This document shows, piece after piece, positions 37,026 through 46,971 of a stretch of DNA of 64,000 nucleotides (within the stretch, counting starts at the first letter, position 1; each line of letters begins with the position of its first letter). The stretch lies in contig NZ_ML137219.1 of the NCBI RefSeq assembly GCF_004015795.1, positions 1 to 64,000 on the forward strand. Direction: 5' to 3'. The position numbers and the translations under genes were made by a program. This DNA comes from Falsirhodobacter deserti (lineage in GTDB: Bacteria; Pseudomonadota; Alphaproteobacteria; Rhodobacterales; Rhodobacteraceae). The notes below the pieces were generated by a model, which did no database searches, was not told the origin of the DNA, and saw only the letters and a list, made by a program, of their open reading frames with translations.

Positions 37026-37771
37026 CACTTGCAGTCGTAACCGGAGCGTCCAGCGGGATCGGGCTGGAAATGGCGCGCATCTGCGTGGCTGAGGGGGACG
37101 ATCTGATCATGATCGCGAACGAGCCCGAGATCCACACCGCCGCGGGCGAATTGCGCGCCGAAGGAATTCACGCCGATCAGGCCACGGCCGAAGGATGCGC
37201 CACAATTCTTGACGCCATCGGCGGGCGCGAGGTGGACCTTCTGTTCCTGAACGCCGGCACCAGCCTTGTGGGCACCGTCCAGCAGCAGGAGATGGAGGAG
37301 ATCGAGCGGATCATCCAGACCAACATCCTTGGCACCGTGCGCCTTGCCCATCCGCTGTGCCGGCGCATGGTGGCGCGTGGCAGCGGGCGGATCCTGATCA
37401 CCGGCTCCATCATGGGATACATGGCGGGAAGCTGGCAAACCGTCTATGCGGGCACCAAGGCGTTCCTGAACACCTTCGCGGTCGCCCTTGGGCACGAGTT
37501 GCAGGATACCGGCGTTTCCGTCACCTGCCTGATGCCGGGCGCCACGGAAACCAGCTTCTTCACCCGCGCGGGCCTTGACGATACCGCCATAGGAAAAATG
37601 AAGAAGGACGATCCCGCGATGGTGGCCCGTGCAGGCTATGACGCGATGATCGCCGGCCGGGCGCAGATCACGCCCACGCTGAAGAACAAGCTGCAGGGCG
37701 CCGCGTCAGAGGTGATGCCCGCCCCGCTTGTTGCAGGGCTGAGCGAGCGGATGTTCAAGCCGCGCGACTGA
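37022..37771 (+). CDS. SDR-family oxidoreductase
   Basis: 249 residues. Rossmann motif [15 protein letters not shown] motif (LFLNAGTS), catalytic Ser in ITGSIMG and YAGTKAF. Classical short-chain dehydrogenase with no subfamily-specific feature. Third gene of the stress-promoter operon, overlapping the preceding stop (ATGA). A terminator follows. Confidence 0.86.
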   Translation: MTLAVVTGASSGIGLEMARICVAEGDDLIMIANEPEIHTAAGELRAEGIHADQATAEGCATILDAIGGREVDLLFLNAGTSLVGTVQQQEMEEIERIIQTNILGTVRLAHPLCRRMVARGSGRILITGSIMGYMAGSWQTVYAGTKAFLNTFAVALGHELQDTGVSVTCLMPGATETSFFTRAGLDDTAIGKMKKDDPAMVARAGYDAMIAGRAQITPTLKNKLQGAASEVMPAPLVAGLSERMFKPRD

Positions 37772-37778
37772 TCGCATC

Positions 37779-37810
37779 AAGGGGGCAGCACTGCGGGCTG
37801 GCCCCTTCTT
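37779..37810 (+). terminator. Terminator of the SDR operon
   Basis: Stem AAGGGG-x-CAGC / GCTG-x-CCCCTT with one G-G mismatch, followed by CTTCTT. Confidence 0.6.
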
Positions 37811-37898
37811 CGCAACTGCCGGTTGTGTGACGGGATTTTCCCGAACCGATACGATTTTGCAGGTTGACCTGCCCCCCTTCCAAGGCAGATCAGGCCAG

Positions 37899-37918
37899 AC
37901 CGGCCGGTACTGGCCGGT
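37899..37918 (+). promoter_or_regulatory. Dyad in front of the sugar porter gene
   Basis: Inverted repeat ACCGGCC-N6-GGCCGGT, 23 bp upstream of the porter's ATG. Its position between promoter and start suggests an operator or an mRNA hairpin near the ribosome site; no regulator is identified. Confidence 0.4.
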
Positions 37919-37941
37919 TACGGAAGAAGGACCACGGAAAC

Positions 37942-39360
37942 ATGCAAGAAGATCACGATCAGGACGGCACGTTGTCGCGCCGCCTGATGCTTGTCACGGG
38001 CACAGCGGCCCTTGGCGGGTTCCTGTTCGGCTATGACAGCTCGATCATCAACGGCACGGTTGATGCCATCCGCAACGAATTCGGGCTGTCGGCGGCGGCG
38101 ATCGGCTTCACCGTATCCTGCGCCCTGCTGGGGGCCATGATCGGCGCATGGTATGCCGGTGTCTGCGCTGAAAAGTTCGGGCGCGTGCGCACGATGGTCA
38201 TCGCCTCGGTCCTGCTGACGGTCAGCGCCATCGGCTCTGCGCTGGCCTTCGGCGCGACGGACCTGATCATCTGGCGCTTCGTGGGCGGGGTTGGCGTCGG
38301 CTTTGCCTCGGTCATCGCGCCGGCCTATATCGCCGAGGTGTCGCCCGCGGGCAGCCGCGGACGCCTTGGAACCCTGCAGCAGATGGCGATCGTGTTCGGC
38401 ATCTTCCTGTCGCTTCTGGTCAGCGCGATCCTTGCCGGCATGGCGGGCGGCGCGGCGCAGGCGCTTTGGGGCGGCACGGCATGGCGCTGGATGTTCCTGA
38501 CCGAGGTCGTGCCCTCGGCCATTTACGGCCTTCTGGCGATGCGCCTGCCCGAATCTCCCCGCTATCTGGTGGAACGCAACCGCATCGACGAGGCGCGGAC
38601 CGTGCTGGACAAGGTCGTGGGCATCAGGAACCCGGACCGTCTGAGTGCCAAGATCGAGGAGATCCGCGGCACCGTCGGTGCCGAGGCGCGCAAGTCGTTC
38701 GCCGACCTGAGGGGCGGCAGCTTCGTGTTCCACGGGGTCGTCTGGATCGGGATCATCCTGTCGGTGTTCCAGCAATTCGTCGGCATCAACGTGATCTTCT
38801 ATTACTCCACGACGCTGTGGCAGTCGGTGGGCTTCCAGGAATCGGATTCGTTCATGATCTCGGTCATCATGTCGATCACGAACATCGTGGCCACCTTCAT
38901 CGCCATCGCGCTGATCGACACCGTGGGCCGGCGCAAGCTGCTGATGGGTGGGTCGGCGCTGATGGCGCTGTCGCTGGCGGTGATGGCCATCTCGTTCAAC
39001 CATGCCGAGATCGTGGACGGCGCGCTGTCCCTGCCCGATCCGTGGGGGCCCGTTGCACTGGTGGCGGCCAACGTGTTCATCGTGGGCTTCGGCGCCAGCT
39101 GGGGCCCCGCCGTCTGGGTCCTTCTGGGAGAGATGTTCCCCAACCGCATCCGCGGCATGGCGCTCGGCCTTGCCGGCGCGGCGCAGTGGCTGGCCAACTT
39201 CGTGGTCAGCACCACCTTCCCGATCCTGTCGGGCATCGGGCTGGACTTCGCCTACAGCCTTTACGCCTTCTTCGCCCTGCTGTCGCTGTTCTTCATCTGG
39301 CGCGCGGTTCAGGAAACCAAGGGCCGCTCGCTGGAGCAGATGGTGACCGGGCGGCGCTGA
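37942..39360 (+). CDS. Sugar porter family MFS transporter
   Basis: 472 residues, 12 membrane helices. Sugar-porter signatures: GFLFGYDSSIINGT (helix 1), the RxGR-type KFGRVRT loop, PESPRYL, FQQFVGINVIFYYS (helix 7) and the DTVGRRKLLM loop. Likely H+/hexose or pentose symporter (GalP/XylE/GlcP group). No partner genes in the same transcription unit. Confidence 0.9.
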   Translation: MQEDHDQDGTLSRRLMLVTGTAALGGFLFGYDSSIINGTVDAIRNEFGLSAAAIGFTVSCALLGAMIGAWYAGVCAEKFGRVRTMVIASVLLTVSAIGSALAFGATDLIIWRFVGGVGVGFASVIAPAYIAEVSPAGSRGRLGTLQQMAIVFGIFLSLLVSAILAGMAGGAAQALWGGTAWRWMFLTEVVPSAIYGLLAMRLPESPRYLVERNRIDEARTVLDKVVGIRNPDRLSAKIEEIRGTVGAEARKSFADLRGGSFVFHGVVWIGIILSVFQQFVGINVIFYYSTTLWQSVGFQESDSFMISVIMSITNIVATFIAIALIDTVGRRKLLMGGSALMALSLAVMAISFNHAEIVDGALSLPDPWGPVALVAANVFIVGFGASWGPAVWVLLGEMFPNRIRGMALGLAGAAQWLANFVVSTTFPILSGIGLDFAYSLYAFFALLSLFFIWRAVQETKGRSLEQMVTGRR

Positions 39361-39408
39361 CCCCGCCTGCCTTGGGGCGTGCCATGCGCCCCGAACCCCG
39401 AACGAAAG

Positions 39409-39439
39409 AAGCCGCGCAGGAAGATCCCTGCGCGGCTTT
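39409..39439. terminator. Bidirectional terminator
   Basis: Perfect 12-bp stem AAGCCGCGCAGG / CCTGCGCGGCTT with loop AAGATC, T-rich on both strands' 3' sides. It sits between the convergent porter and PRC-barrel genes. Confidence 0.88.
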
Positions 39440-39459
39440 CCGGTTTCATGGAAAACGGA

Positions 39460-39894
39460 TCATTCCCAGAAGTTGCGGTCCAGCTCCGGCAGGTCGCGCA
39501 GTTCTTCCTGCGACAGGCGCGTCACATAGGAAAAGTCGCGGTTCTTGCCGGCAACCAGTGCAAGATCGGACACGGGCAGCAGGACATGGCGATCGCCAAG
39601 GCCAAGGAAGCCGCCGATCTCGGCCTCGATCGCGACCAGCTTGCCTTCGCTGTCCAGAACCACGTCCTCGATCTCGCCCACCTTTTCCCATTCGGATTCG
39701 ACGGTGGTATAGGTTGCGCCCTCGAACGACTGCTGGTCGATGCCGGTGGCGACGCTGTAAACGGTGCCGTCTTCCAACTCATCCCCGCTGACAAGGTTCG
39801 CCGACGAGGTAAGGTCGACGGTGCCCGCATCCTGCGCATGGGCAGCGCCGGCAGCAAGCATCAGGGCGATAAGCGAAGGGGTCACGATCTTCAT
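39460..39894 (-). CDS. Secreted PRC-barrel domain protein
   Basis: 144 residues. Signal peptide of about 20 residues ending AGAAHA, so periplasmic. The following VGEIEDVVLDSEGKLVAIEAEIGGFLGLGDRHVLLP is a classic PRC-barrel. These proteins are common in alphaproteobacterial stress regulons with no known activity. GAGGAG lies 6 bp before the ATG, and an EcfG-type promoter lies 29 bp upstream. Confidence 0.86.
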   Translation of the reverse strand: MKIVTPSLIALMLAAGAAHAQDAGTVDLTSSANLVSGDELEDGTVYSVATGIDQQSFEGATYTTVESEWEKVGEIEDVVLDSEGKLVAIEAEIGGFLGLGDRHVLLPVSDLALVAGKNRDFSYVTRLSQEELRDLPELDRNFWE

Positions 39895-39922
39895 GGTGGT
39901 CTCCTCTTGGGTTGCCATGCCC

Positions 39923-39947
39923 AACGTGACAGCCCCCCGGCAGTTCC
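39923..39947 (-). promoter_or_regulatory. EcfG-type general stress promoter
   Basis: On the minus strand GGAAC (complement of 39943-39947), 16-bp spacer, CGTT (complement of 39923-39926), 29 bp before the PRC-barrel ATG. Confidence 0.68.
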
Positions 39948-39999
39948 CGCCGGAAAATCCCGCCGATACGCCCGCTTGGAGGTGGACGCGGAAACGCAT

Positions 40000-40012
40000 A
40001 CTTGTATGATAA
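40000..40012 (+). promoter_or_regulatory. Uronate-regulon motif upstream of udh
   Basis: ACTTGTATGATAA, 31 bp before the udh start. It shares its first 11 bases with the motif in front of kdgD and fits ACWTGTATRAYRN, found also at 46924 and 54224. Probable operator of one of the GntR regulators at 45.4-46.9 kb. Confidence 0.65.
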
Positions 40013-40043
40013 CTGCATCACCAGCACGTAGGGGGAGACCGTA

Positions 40044-40838
40044 GTGCAACGAATACTGATCACTGGCGCGGCAGGGGGGCTGGGCCGCGTGATGCGCGAA
40101 AAGCTGAAACCCCTGGCCGAAACCATCCGGCTGTCCGACATATCCGACATGGGCGAGGCCGGCCCGAACGAAGAAATCGTGCGCTGCGATCTGGGCGATG
40201 AAGCCGCGGTTCTGGACCTTGTGGAAGGGTGCGACGCCATCATCCACCTTGGCGGCGTTTCGGTCGAACAAAGCTTCGACAAGATCCTGAACGGCAACAT
40301 CAAGGGCGTCTACAACCTTTACGAGGCGGCGCGCGCCCATGGCCATCCGCGCATCGTCTTTGCCAGTTCGAACCACACCATCGGCTTTTACACGCAAGAC
40401 CAGCGCCTGACCCCGGACATGCCGATGAAGCCCGACGGCCTTTACGGCGTGTCCAAGTGTTTCGGCGAGGCGATGGCCAGCCTTTACCATTCGAAGTTCG
40501 GGCAGGAAACGGCGATCGTCCGCATCGGATCATGCTTCCCCGAACCCGCGAATTACCGGATGCTGTCCACGTGGATGTCGTTCGATGACTTCACCGCCCT
40601 GATCGGGCGCTGCCTGTCCGTGCCGCGCCTTGGCTGCCCCATCATCTGGGGCGCGTCCGACAACGATCGCGGCTGGTGGGACAACTCTGCAGCCGGCTTC
40701 CTGGGCTGGCGGCCAAAAGACAACGCCGAGGTTTACGCAGCCTCGGTGCTGGCGAAGGACGGCCCGCTTGCGGCCGATGATCCCAACGCCATCTATCAGG
40801 GTGGCATGTTCACCCGTGATCCCATCCACAAGACCTGA
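40044..40838 (+). CDS. udh: Uronate dehydrogenase
   Basis: 264 residues, NAD-dependent extended SDR fold that oxidises D-galacturonate or D-glucuronate to the aldaro-lactone. It shows ITGAAGGLGRVMREKL, GPNEE, HLGGVSVEQSF, NLYEAARAHGHPRIVFASSNHTIG and DGLYGVSKCFGE, nearly as in Agrobacterium Udh, including the catalytic YxxxK (YGVSK). The start codon is GTG with GGGGGAG 6 bp upstream. First enzyme of the oxidative route; the aldehyde dehydrogenase gene follows 12 bp later. Confidence 0.95.
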   Translation: MQRILITGAAGGLGRVMREKLKPLAETIRLSDISDMGEAGPNEEIVRCDLGDEAAVLDLVEGCDAIIHLGGVSVEQSFDKILNGNIKGVYNLYEAARAHGHPRIVFASSNHTIGFYTQDQRLTPDMPMKPDGLYGVSKCFGEAMASLYHSKFGQETAIVRIGSCFPEPANYRMLSTWMSFDDFTALIGRCLSVPRLGCPIIWGASDNDRGWWDNSAAGFLGWRPKDNAEVYAASVLAKDGPLAADDPNAIYQGGMFTRDPIHKT

Positions 40839-40850
40839 AAGGACCACGAC

Positions 40851-42365
40851 ATGAGCTTTACTCCGCATGGCAAGCATCTGATCGCAGGCGAATGGGTCGC
40901 CACCGACACCAAATTCTCTTCGGAACCTGCAACGGGGCCGGTGCACAGCTTCTCGGTCGGGACGGTCGAACTGGTCAACCGCGCCTGCGAGGCCGCCGAA
41001 GAGGCGTTCTGGACCTATGCCTACACCACCCGCGAAGAGCGCGCGAAGTTCCTTGCAACCATCGCCGACGAGATGGAGGCCCGCGCCGATGCCATCACGG
41101 AAATCGGCAGCCAGGAAACCGGCTTGCCCACCGCCCGCCTGCAGGGCGAACGTGGCCGCACCACGGGCCAGCTGCGCCTGTTCGCAAGCCACATCCGGGA
41201 CGGCGCCTACCTTGACCGCCGCACGGACGCGGCCATGCCCGACCGCCAGCCCGCACCGCGCCCGGAAATCCGCATGATCCAGCGCCCGATCGGCCCGGTT
41301 GCCGTGTTCGGTGCGTCGAACTTCCCGCTCGCCTTCTCCACCGCAGGTGGCGACACGGCGGCGGCGCTGGCCGCAGGCTGCCCGGTCGTGGTCAAGGGCC
41401 ACTCCGCCCACCCCGGCACCGGAGAGATCGTGGCAGAAGCGATCCACGCCGCGATCGAAAAGACCGGCATGCCGAAGGGCGTGTTCAGCCTGATCCAGGG
41501 CGGCAAGCGCGACGTTGGCACCAGCCTCGTCCAGCACCCGAACATCAAGGCCGTCGGCTTCACGGGCAGCCTTGGCGGTGGCCGCGCGCTGTTCGACCTG
41601 TGCGCCCAACGCCCCGAGCCGATCCCCTTCTTCGGCGAGCTGGGCTCGGTCAACCCGATGTTCATGCTGCCCGAGGCGCTGGCCGCGCGCGGTGAAGCAC
41701 TGGGCCAGGGCTGGGCCGGTTCGCTGACCATGGGCGCGGGCCAGTTCTGCACCAACCCCGGCATTGCCGTGGTTCCGCAGGGCGCCGAGGGTGACGCCTT
41801 CATCGCCGCCACCGCCAAGGCGCTGGAAGCCGTCGCACCGCAGGTCATGCTGACCAATGGCATCGCCGACGCCTATCACAAGGGCAAGGACCGCTTCGAC
41901 AGCCGCAACTCGGTCCGTCCGGTCGTGTCCAAGCAAAGCACGGGCCGCGAGGTCAGCCCGAACCTTTACGAGGTTTCCTCGGAAGCGTTTCTTGCAGATC
42001 ACTCGCTGGGCGAAGAAGTGTTCGGCCCGCTGGGCGTTGTCGTCCGCACCCGCACCCCTGAAGAAATGGTGCAACTGGCCAAGGGTCTGGAAGGTCAGCT
42101 GACCATCACGATCCACATGGACAAGGGTGACACCGAAGCCGCGCGCAAACTGCTGCCGGTGGTGGAACGCAAGGCCGGACGCGTGCTGATCAACGGCTTC
42201 CCGACGGGTGTGGAAGTGGTGGATTCGATGGTTCATGGCGGGCCGTACCCGGCATCGACCAACTTCGGCGCCACCTCGGTCGGCACCATGTCGATCCGCC
42301 GGTTCCTGCGCCCCGTGGCGTTCCAGAACCTGCCGGCCGAACTGATCGAAGGCGATCTGGCCTGA
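40851..42365 (+). CDS. Alpha-ketoglutarate semialdehyde dehydrogenase (NADP type)
   Basis: 504 residues, aldehyde dehydrogenase of the AldH/KGSADH branch that ends the aldarate and pentose oxidation routes (2,5-dioxovalerate to alpha-ketoglutarate). Features: VFGASNFPLAFS, catalytic FFGELGSVNP (Glu) and GAGQFCTNPG (Cys), and the C-terminal GFPTGVEV. Last enzyme of the uronate pathway, co-transcribed with udh and closed by a terminator. Assignment is from family pattern plus pathway context. Confidence 0.92.
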   Translation: MSFTPHGKHLIAGEWVATDTKFSSEPATGPVHSFSVGTVELVNRACEAAEEAFWTYAYTTREERAKFLATIADEMEARADAITEIGSQETGLPTARLQGERGRTTGQLRLFASHIRDGAYLDRRTDAAMPDRQPAPRPEIRMIQRPIGPVAVFGASNFPLAFSTAGGDTAAALAAGCPVVVKGHSAHPGTGEIVAEAIHAAIEKTGMPKGVFSLIQGGKRDVGTSLVQHPNIKAVGFTGSLGGGRALFDLCAQRPEPIPFFGELGSVNPMFMLPEALAARGEALGQGWAGSLTMGAGQFCTNPGIAVVPQGAEGDAFIAATAKALEAVAPQVMLTNGIADAYHKGKDRFDSRNSVRPVVSKQSTGREVSPNLYEVSSEAFLADHSLGEEVFGPLGVVVRTRTPEEMVQLAKGLEGQLTITIHMDKGDTEAARKLLPVVERKAGRVLINGFPTGVEVVDSMVHGGPYPASTNFGATSVGTMSIRRFLRPVAFQNLPAELIEGDLA

Positions 42366-42372
42366 TCAAAAA

Positions 42373-42405
42373 GGGACGCCGCCCGAAAGGGCGGCGTCCT
42401 TGCCT
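42373..42405. terminator. Terminator after the semialdehyde dehydrogenase gene
   Basis: Perfect 11-bp stem GGACGCCGCCC / GGGCGGCGTCC with a GAAA loop, preceded by AAAAAG and followed by TTGCCTTT. It separates the convergent udh and kdgD transcription units. Confidence 0.9.
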
Positions 42406-43269
42406 TTACATCGGCTTGAAGCCGAACAGCGCCTCGGGCGTGGTGACAAGCGCCTGATGCCGCGCCTCATCCGACGGCAGCCATGACAGCACCGTATCCG
42501 TCAGCGCACGATCATCGGGGTAATCCGCTGTCGTTTTCGCAAGGTTGTGCGGCCAGTTGGTGCCCCAGACGATCCGGTCGGGCGCATAGGCCGCGATTTC
42601 GCGCGCAACCTCGGCAACGTCGGCATAATCGGGCCCGCCCGTGCGGCTGGATTCGTAAACGCCCGCGAACTTGAACCAGCAATTGCCGCCATCGATCAGC
42701 CGCTTCACAGCGTCGATCTGCGCGCGGCCCGCGCCGGAAAAGAACTTGCCGTGATGATCAAGGATCCAGCGGCTTTTCACCTTTGCCAGCCGCGGTTCAT
42801 GATCAAGGATGTTGCTGCCGTCAAACTGCACGGCCATCGCCCAGCCGGCGGCATGGGCACGGGCATCCACCCCTTCCAGCCCCGCAAGGCCGACCGCGCC
42901 GCCCGGCAGGTCCATGATGCGCGCGCCGGTCACACCCGCCTGCGCCAGACGCTCGATCTCGGCATCGGGCGTGTCGGGATGAATCACCGCGACGCCGCGG
43001 GCAATGTCCCCCATCTCGGCCAGGCAGGCCAGAAGGTTCGAATTGTCGGACTGGTGCGCGTTGCCTTGCGTGATCACCACCCGGTCGATGCCGATCCAGC
43101 GCATGAATTCGCGGTATTGTTCGGCATCGGGCAGCGCGCCGGGGGGAAGCGGGGGGCCGCCCTCCTGCGCCTCGTATCCGGGAAGATACATGTGCATCTG
43201 CGTGTCGATCGTGCCCTTGGGCAACACGGTGTCCGGCTTTGCGCCGGACAGGGTGCGGATCATCTCCAT
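42406..43269 (-). CDS. gli: D-galactarolactone isomerase
   Basis: 287 residues, amidohydrolase superfamily. The blocks VDTQMHMYLPGY-like DTQMHMYLPGYEAQEGG, VVITQGNAHQSDN, GARIMDLPGGAVGL, DHHGKFF, WFKFAGVYESSR and VWGTNWPHN follow the Agrobacterium enzyme (Atu3138), which converts galactaro-1,4-lactone to the 1,5-lactone or supports its use. AAGGAGG lies before the ATG, which directly abuts the gci stop. Third gene of the kdgD-gci-gli operon. Confidence 0.92.
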   Translation of the reverse strand: MEMIRTLSGAKPDTVLPKGTIDTQMHMYLPGYEAQEGGPPLPPGALPDAEQYREFMRWIGIDRVVITQGNAHQSDNSNLLACLAEMGDIARGVAVIHPDTPDAEIERLAQAGVTGARIMDLPGGAVGLAGLEGVDARAHAAGWAMAVQFDGSNILDHEPRLAKVKSRWILDHHGKFFSGAGRAQIDAVKRLIDGGNCWFKFAGVYESSRTGGPDYADVAEVAREIAAYAPDRIVWGTNWPHNLAKTTADYPDDRALTDTVLSWLPSDEARHQALVTTPEALFGFKPM

Positions 43270-45356
<2,087 letters not shown>

Positions 45357-45381
45357 CTACCCCACACAACAGACATGTGTC

Positions 45382-45400
45382 AACACTTGTATGATGTGTT
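45382..45400 (-). promoter_or_regulatory. Uronate-regulon operator upstream of kdgD
   Basis: AACAC-N9-GTGTT dyad with ACTTGTATGATGT (45385-45397) inside. It lies in the 78-bp gap between kdgD and the end of the GntR gene, overlapping that gene's stop codon, so the kdgD operon has its own promoter. Confidence 0.65.
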
Positions 45401-46109
45401 ATCCGCGAAGCAAGGCACGGTACCGGTTCCGCGATCCGCGAAGATGCACGCGCATTGCCTGGCGGGCCGCTTCCTCATCCCCCGCAAGGATGGCGGAAAC
45501 GATGCGGTCGTGCTCCTCCTGGATCTGCGCCAGATAGGTTCTGGGCGCTGCATCGGCCGCGTCCTGCATCGCGCGGCGGGGGATCACGCTGCCGCCGACC
45601 ATCGCCAGAAACTCGGCAAAGCGGGGGTTGTTCGTCGCCTCGGCGATGGCGATGTGCAGGTCGTAATCGGCCGCGGTGGTGGGCTCGCCGGCCGCGATTG
45701 CCGCATCGACGGCGCGGAACGCCTCGATGATGCGTTCTTCCTGCTGCGCGCTGCGGCGCTGTGCGGCAAGGCCCGCGGCCTCCACCTCCACCGCGGTGCG
45801 CAGTTCAAGCATTTCGATCATGGAGGAAAGGCGGACATAGTCGATGTTCTGGAACGGCGCGGGTTCCGGCTCGGCGGCTTCCAGCACGAACACGCCCGCG
45901 CCCTGCCGCGCCTCCACCAGCCGGTCGGCGCGCAGCGCGGCGATCGCCTCGCGCACCACGGTGCGGCTGACGCCATGCGCCTCGGTCAGCTTTGCCTCGG
46001 ACGGCAGGCGGTCACCGGGCTTCAGATGGCCTTCGGTGATTTCGGCACGCAAGGCCTCGCTGACACGGGCAACAAGGTTGCCTCGGGGCCGGGCTGGGGA
46101 GGTGGTCAT
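45399..46109 (-). CDS. FadR/GntR-family regulator (paralogue 1)
   Basis: 236 residues. N-terminal winged helix (about 12-75; GDRLPSEAKLTEAHGVSRTVVREA) and a C-terminal FCD effector domain with the metal-binding Asp/His set (DYDLHIAIAEATNN, QEEHDRI, RVHLRG). Controls of this kind sense uronates or keto-deoxy sugar acids. Divergent from a paralogue of the same length across 102 bp. Probably represses the kdgD and udh units (inference). Confidence 0.9.
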   Translation of the reverse strand: MTTSPARPRGNLVARVSEALRAEITEGHLKPGDRLPSEAKLTEAHGVSRTVVREAIAALRADRLVEARQGAGVFVLEAAEPEPAPFQNIDYVRLSSMIEMLELRTAVEVEAAGLAAQRRSAQQEERIIEAFRAVDAAIAAGEPTTAADYDLHIAIAEATNNPRFAEFLAMVGGSVIPRRAMQDAADAAPRTYLAQIQEEHDRIVSAILAGDEEAARQAMRVHLRGSRNRYRALLRG

Positions 46110-46211
46110 CTTTCTGTCCTTCTTCTGCCCGCCTATGATACAGGAGCCACCGTTATTTGCCATCCTTGCGCTGATCTGTATACCCGATGTTGGACAGCCG
46201 GAGGGGGAGCG
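46110..46211. promoter_or_regulatory. Divergent promoter gap between the two GntR genes
   Basis: 102 bp with CCTATGATACAGG (46132-46144; on the minus strand TGTATCATA) and TGTATAC (46177-46183). Both resemble the TGTATRA core of the uronate-regulon motif, so the regulators probably control themselves or each other. Confidence 0.45.
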
Positions 46212-46922
46212 ATGACTGGACCAAGGGAAAGGCTGGCAACGCGCGTGGCCGATCTGCTGCGCGCAGAGATCACCGAAGGGCGCGTGAAGCCGGGGGAGCG
46301 GCTTCCTTCGGAAACGCGGCTGGCCGAAATTCACGGCGTCAGCCGCACCGTTGTGCGCGAGGCAGTGGCAACGCTGGCCTTCGAAGGACTGGTGCTGGCC
46401 CGCAAGGGCGCTGGCATCTTTGCGCAGGAAGCGCCGCAAGGCCCGTTCCTGAACCTTGATCCGGGGCGCGTTTCCTCGGTGATCGAACTGCTGGAACTGC
46501 GCCGCGCGGTGGAGATCGAGGCCGCGGGCCTTGCCGCACAGCGCCGCAGCGCCCTTCAGGAAGAACGCATCCTTTCGGCGCATCGCGAGGTTCTGGCCTG
46601 TCTGGAGGCGGGCAAACCCACGCGCGATGCCGATCTGGATTTCCATCATGCCATCGCCGAGGCGACAAACAATTCCCGCTTCGCCGAATTCCTGACCCTG
46701 ATCCGCATCGGCATCATTCCCCGCGGCACGCTGCAAACCGGCCGCGACAACGTGCGCCCCGCCGATTACAACCGCTATCTTCGCGAGGAGCACGAGGCGA
46801 TCTGCCGCGCCATTCTGGACGGCGATGAAGCTGCCGCGCGCCTTGCGATGCGGGACCACCTGAAGGGCAGCCTTGCGCGTTATCGCGTCCTGCTTCGGGA
46901 AAATCAGCACACAAGTTATTGA
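46212..46922 (+). CDS. FadR/GntR-family regulator (paralogue 2)
   Basis: 236 residues, clearly related to the divergent regulator: GERLPSETRLAEIHGVSRTVVREAVATL in the winged helix, AVEIEAAGLAAQRRSALQEERI in the linker, and FHHAIAEATNNSRFAEFL in the FCD domain. GGAG lies 5 bp before the ATG. Its 3' end carries part of the operator region of the following enolase-superfamily gene, 49 bp away. Confidence 0.9.
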   Translation: MTGPRERLATRVADLLRAEITEGRVKPGERLPSETRLAEIHGVSRTVVREAVATLAFEGLVLARKGAGIFAQEAPQGPFLNLDPGRVSSVIELLELRRAVEIEAAGLAAQRRSALQEERILSAHREVLACLEAGKPTRDADLDFHHAIAEATNNSRFAEFLTLIRIGIIPRGTLQTGRDNVRPADYNRYLREEHEAICRAILDGDEAAARLAMRDHLKGSLARYRVLLRENQHTSY

Positions 46923-46947
46923 CACTTGTATAACAGGTTGACATTCT
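46911..46947 (+). promoter_or_regulatory. Promoter/operator of the enolase-superfamily gene
   Basis: TTGACA (46919-46924), 17-bp spacer, CATTCT (46942-46947). ACTTGTATAACAG (46924-46936) fills the spacer, and ACAAGT-N7-ACTTGT (46911-46929) forms a dyad. Binding here would block RNA polymerase. It overlaps the end of the upstream GntR gene. Confidence 0.6.
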
Positions 46948-46971
46948 CCCCTCCGTCACAGGGAGGACAGC

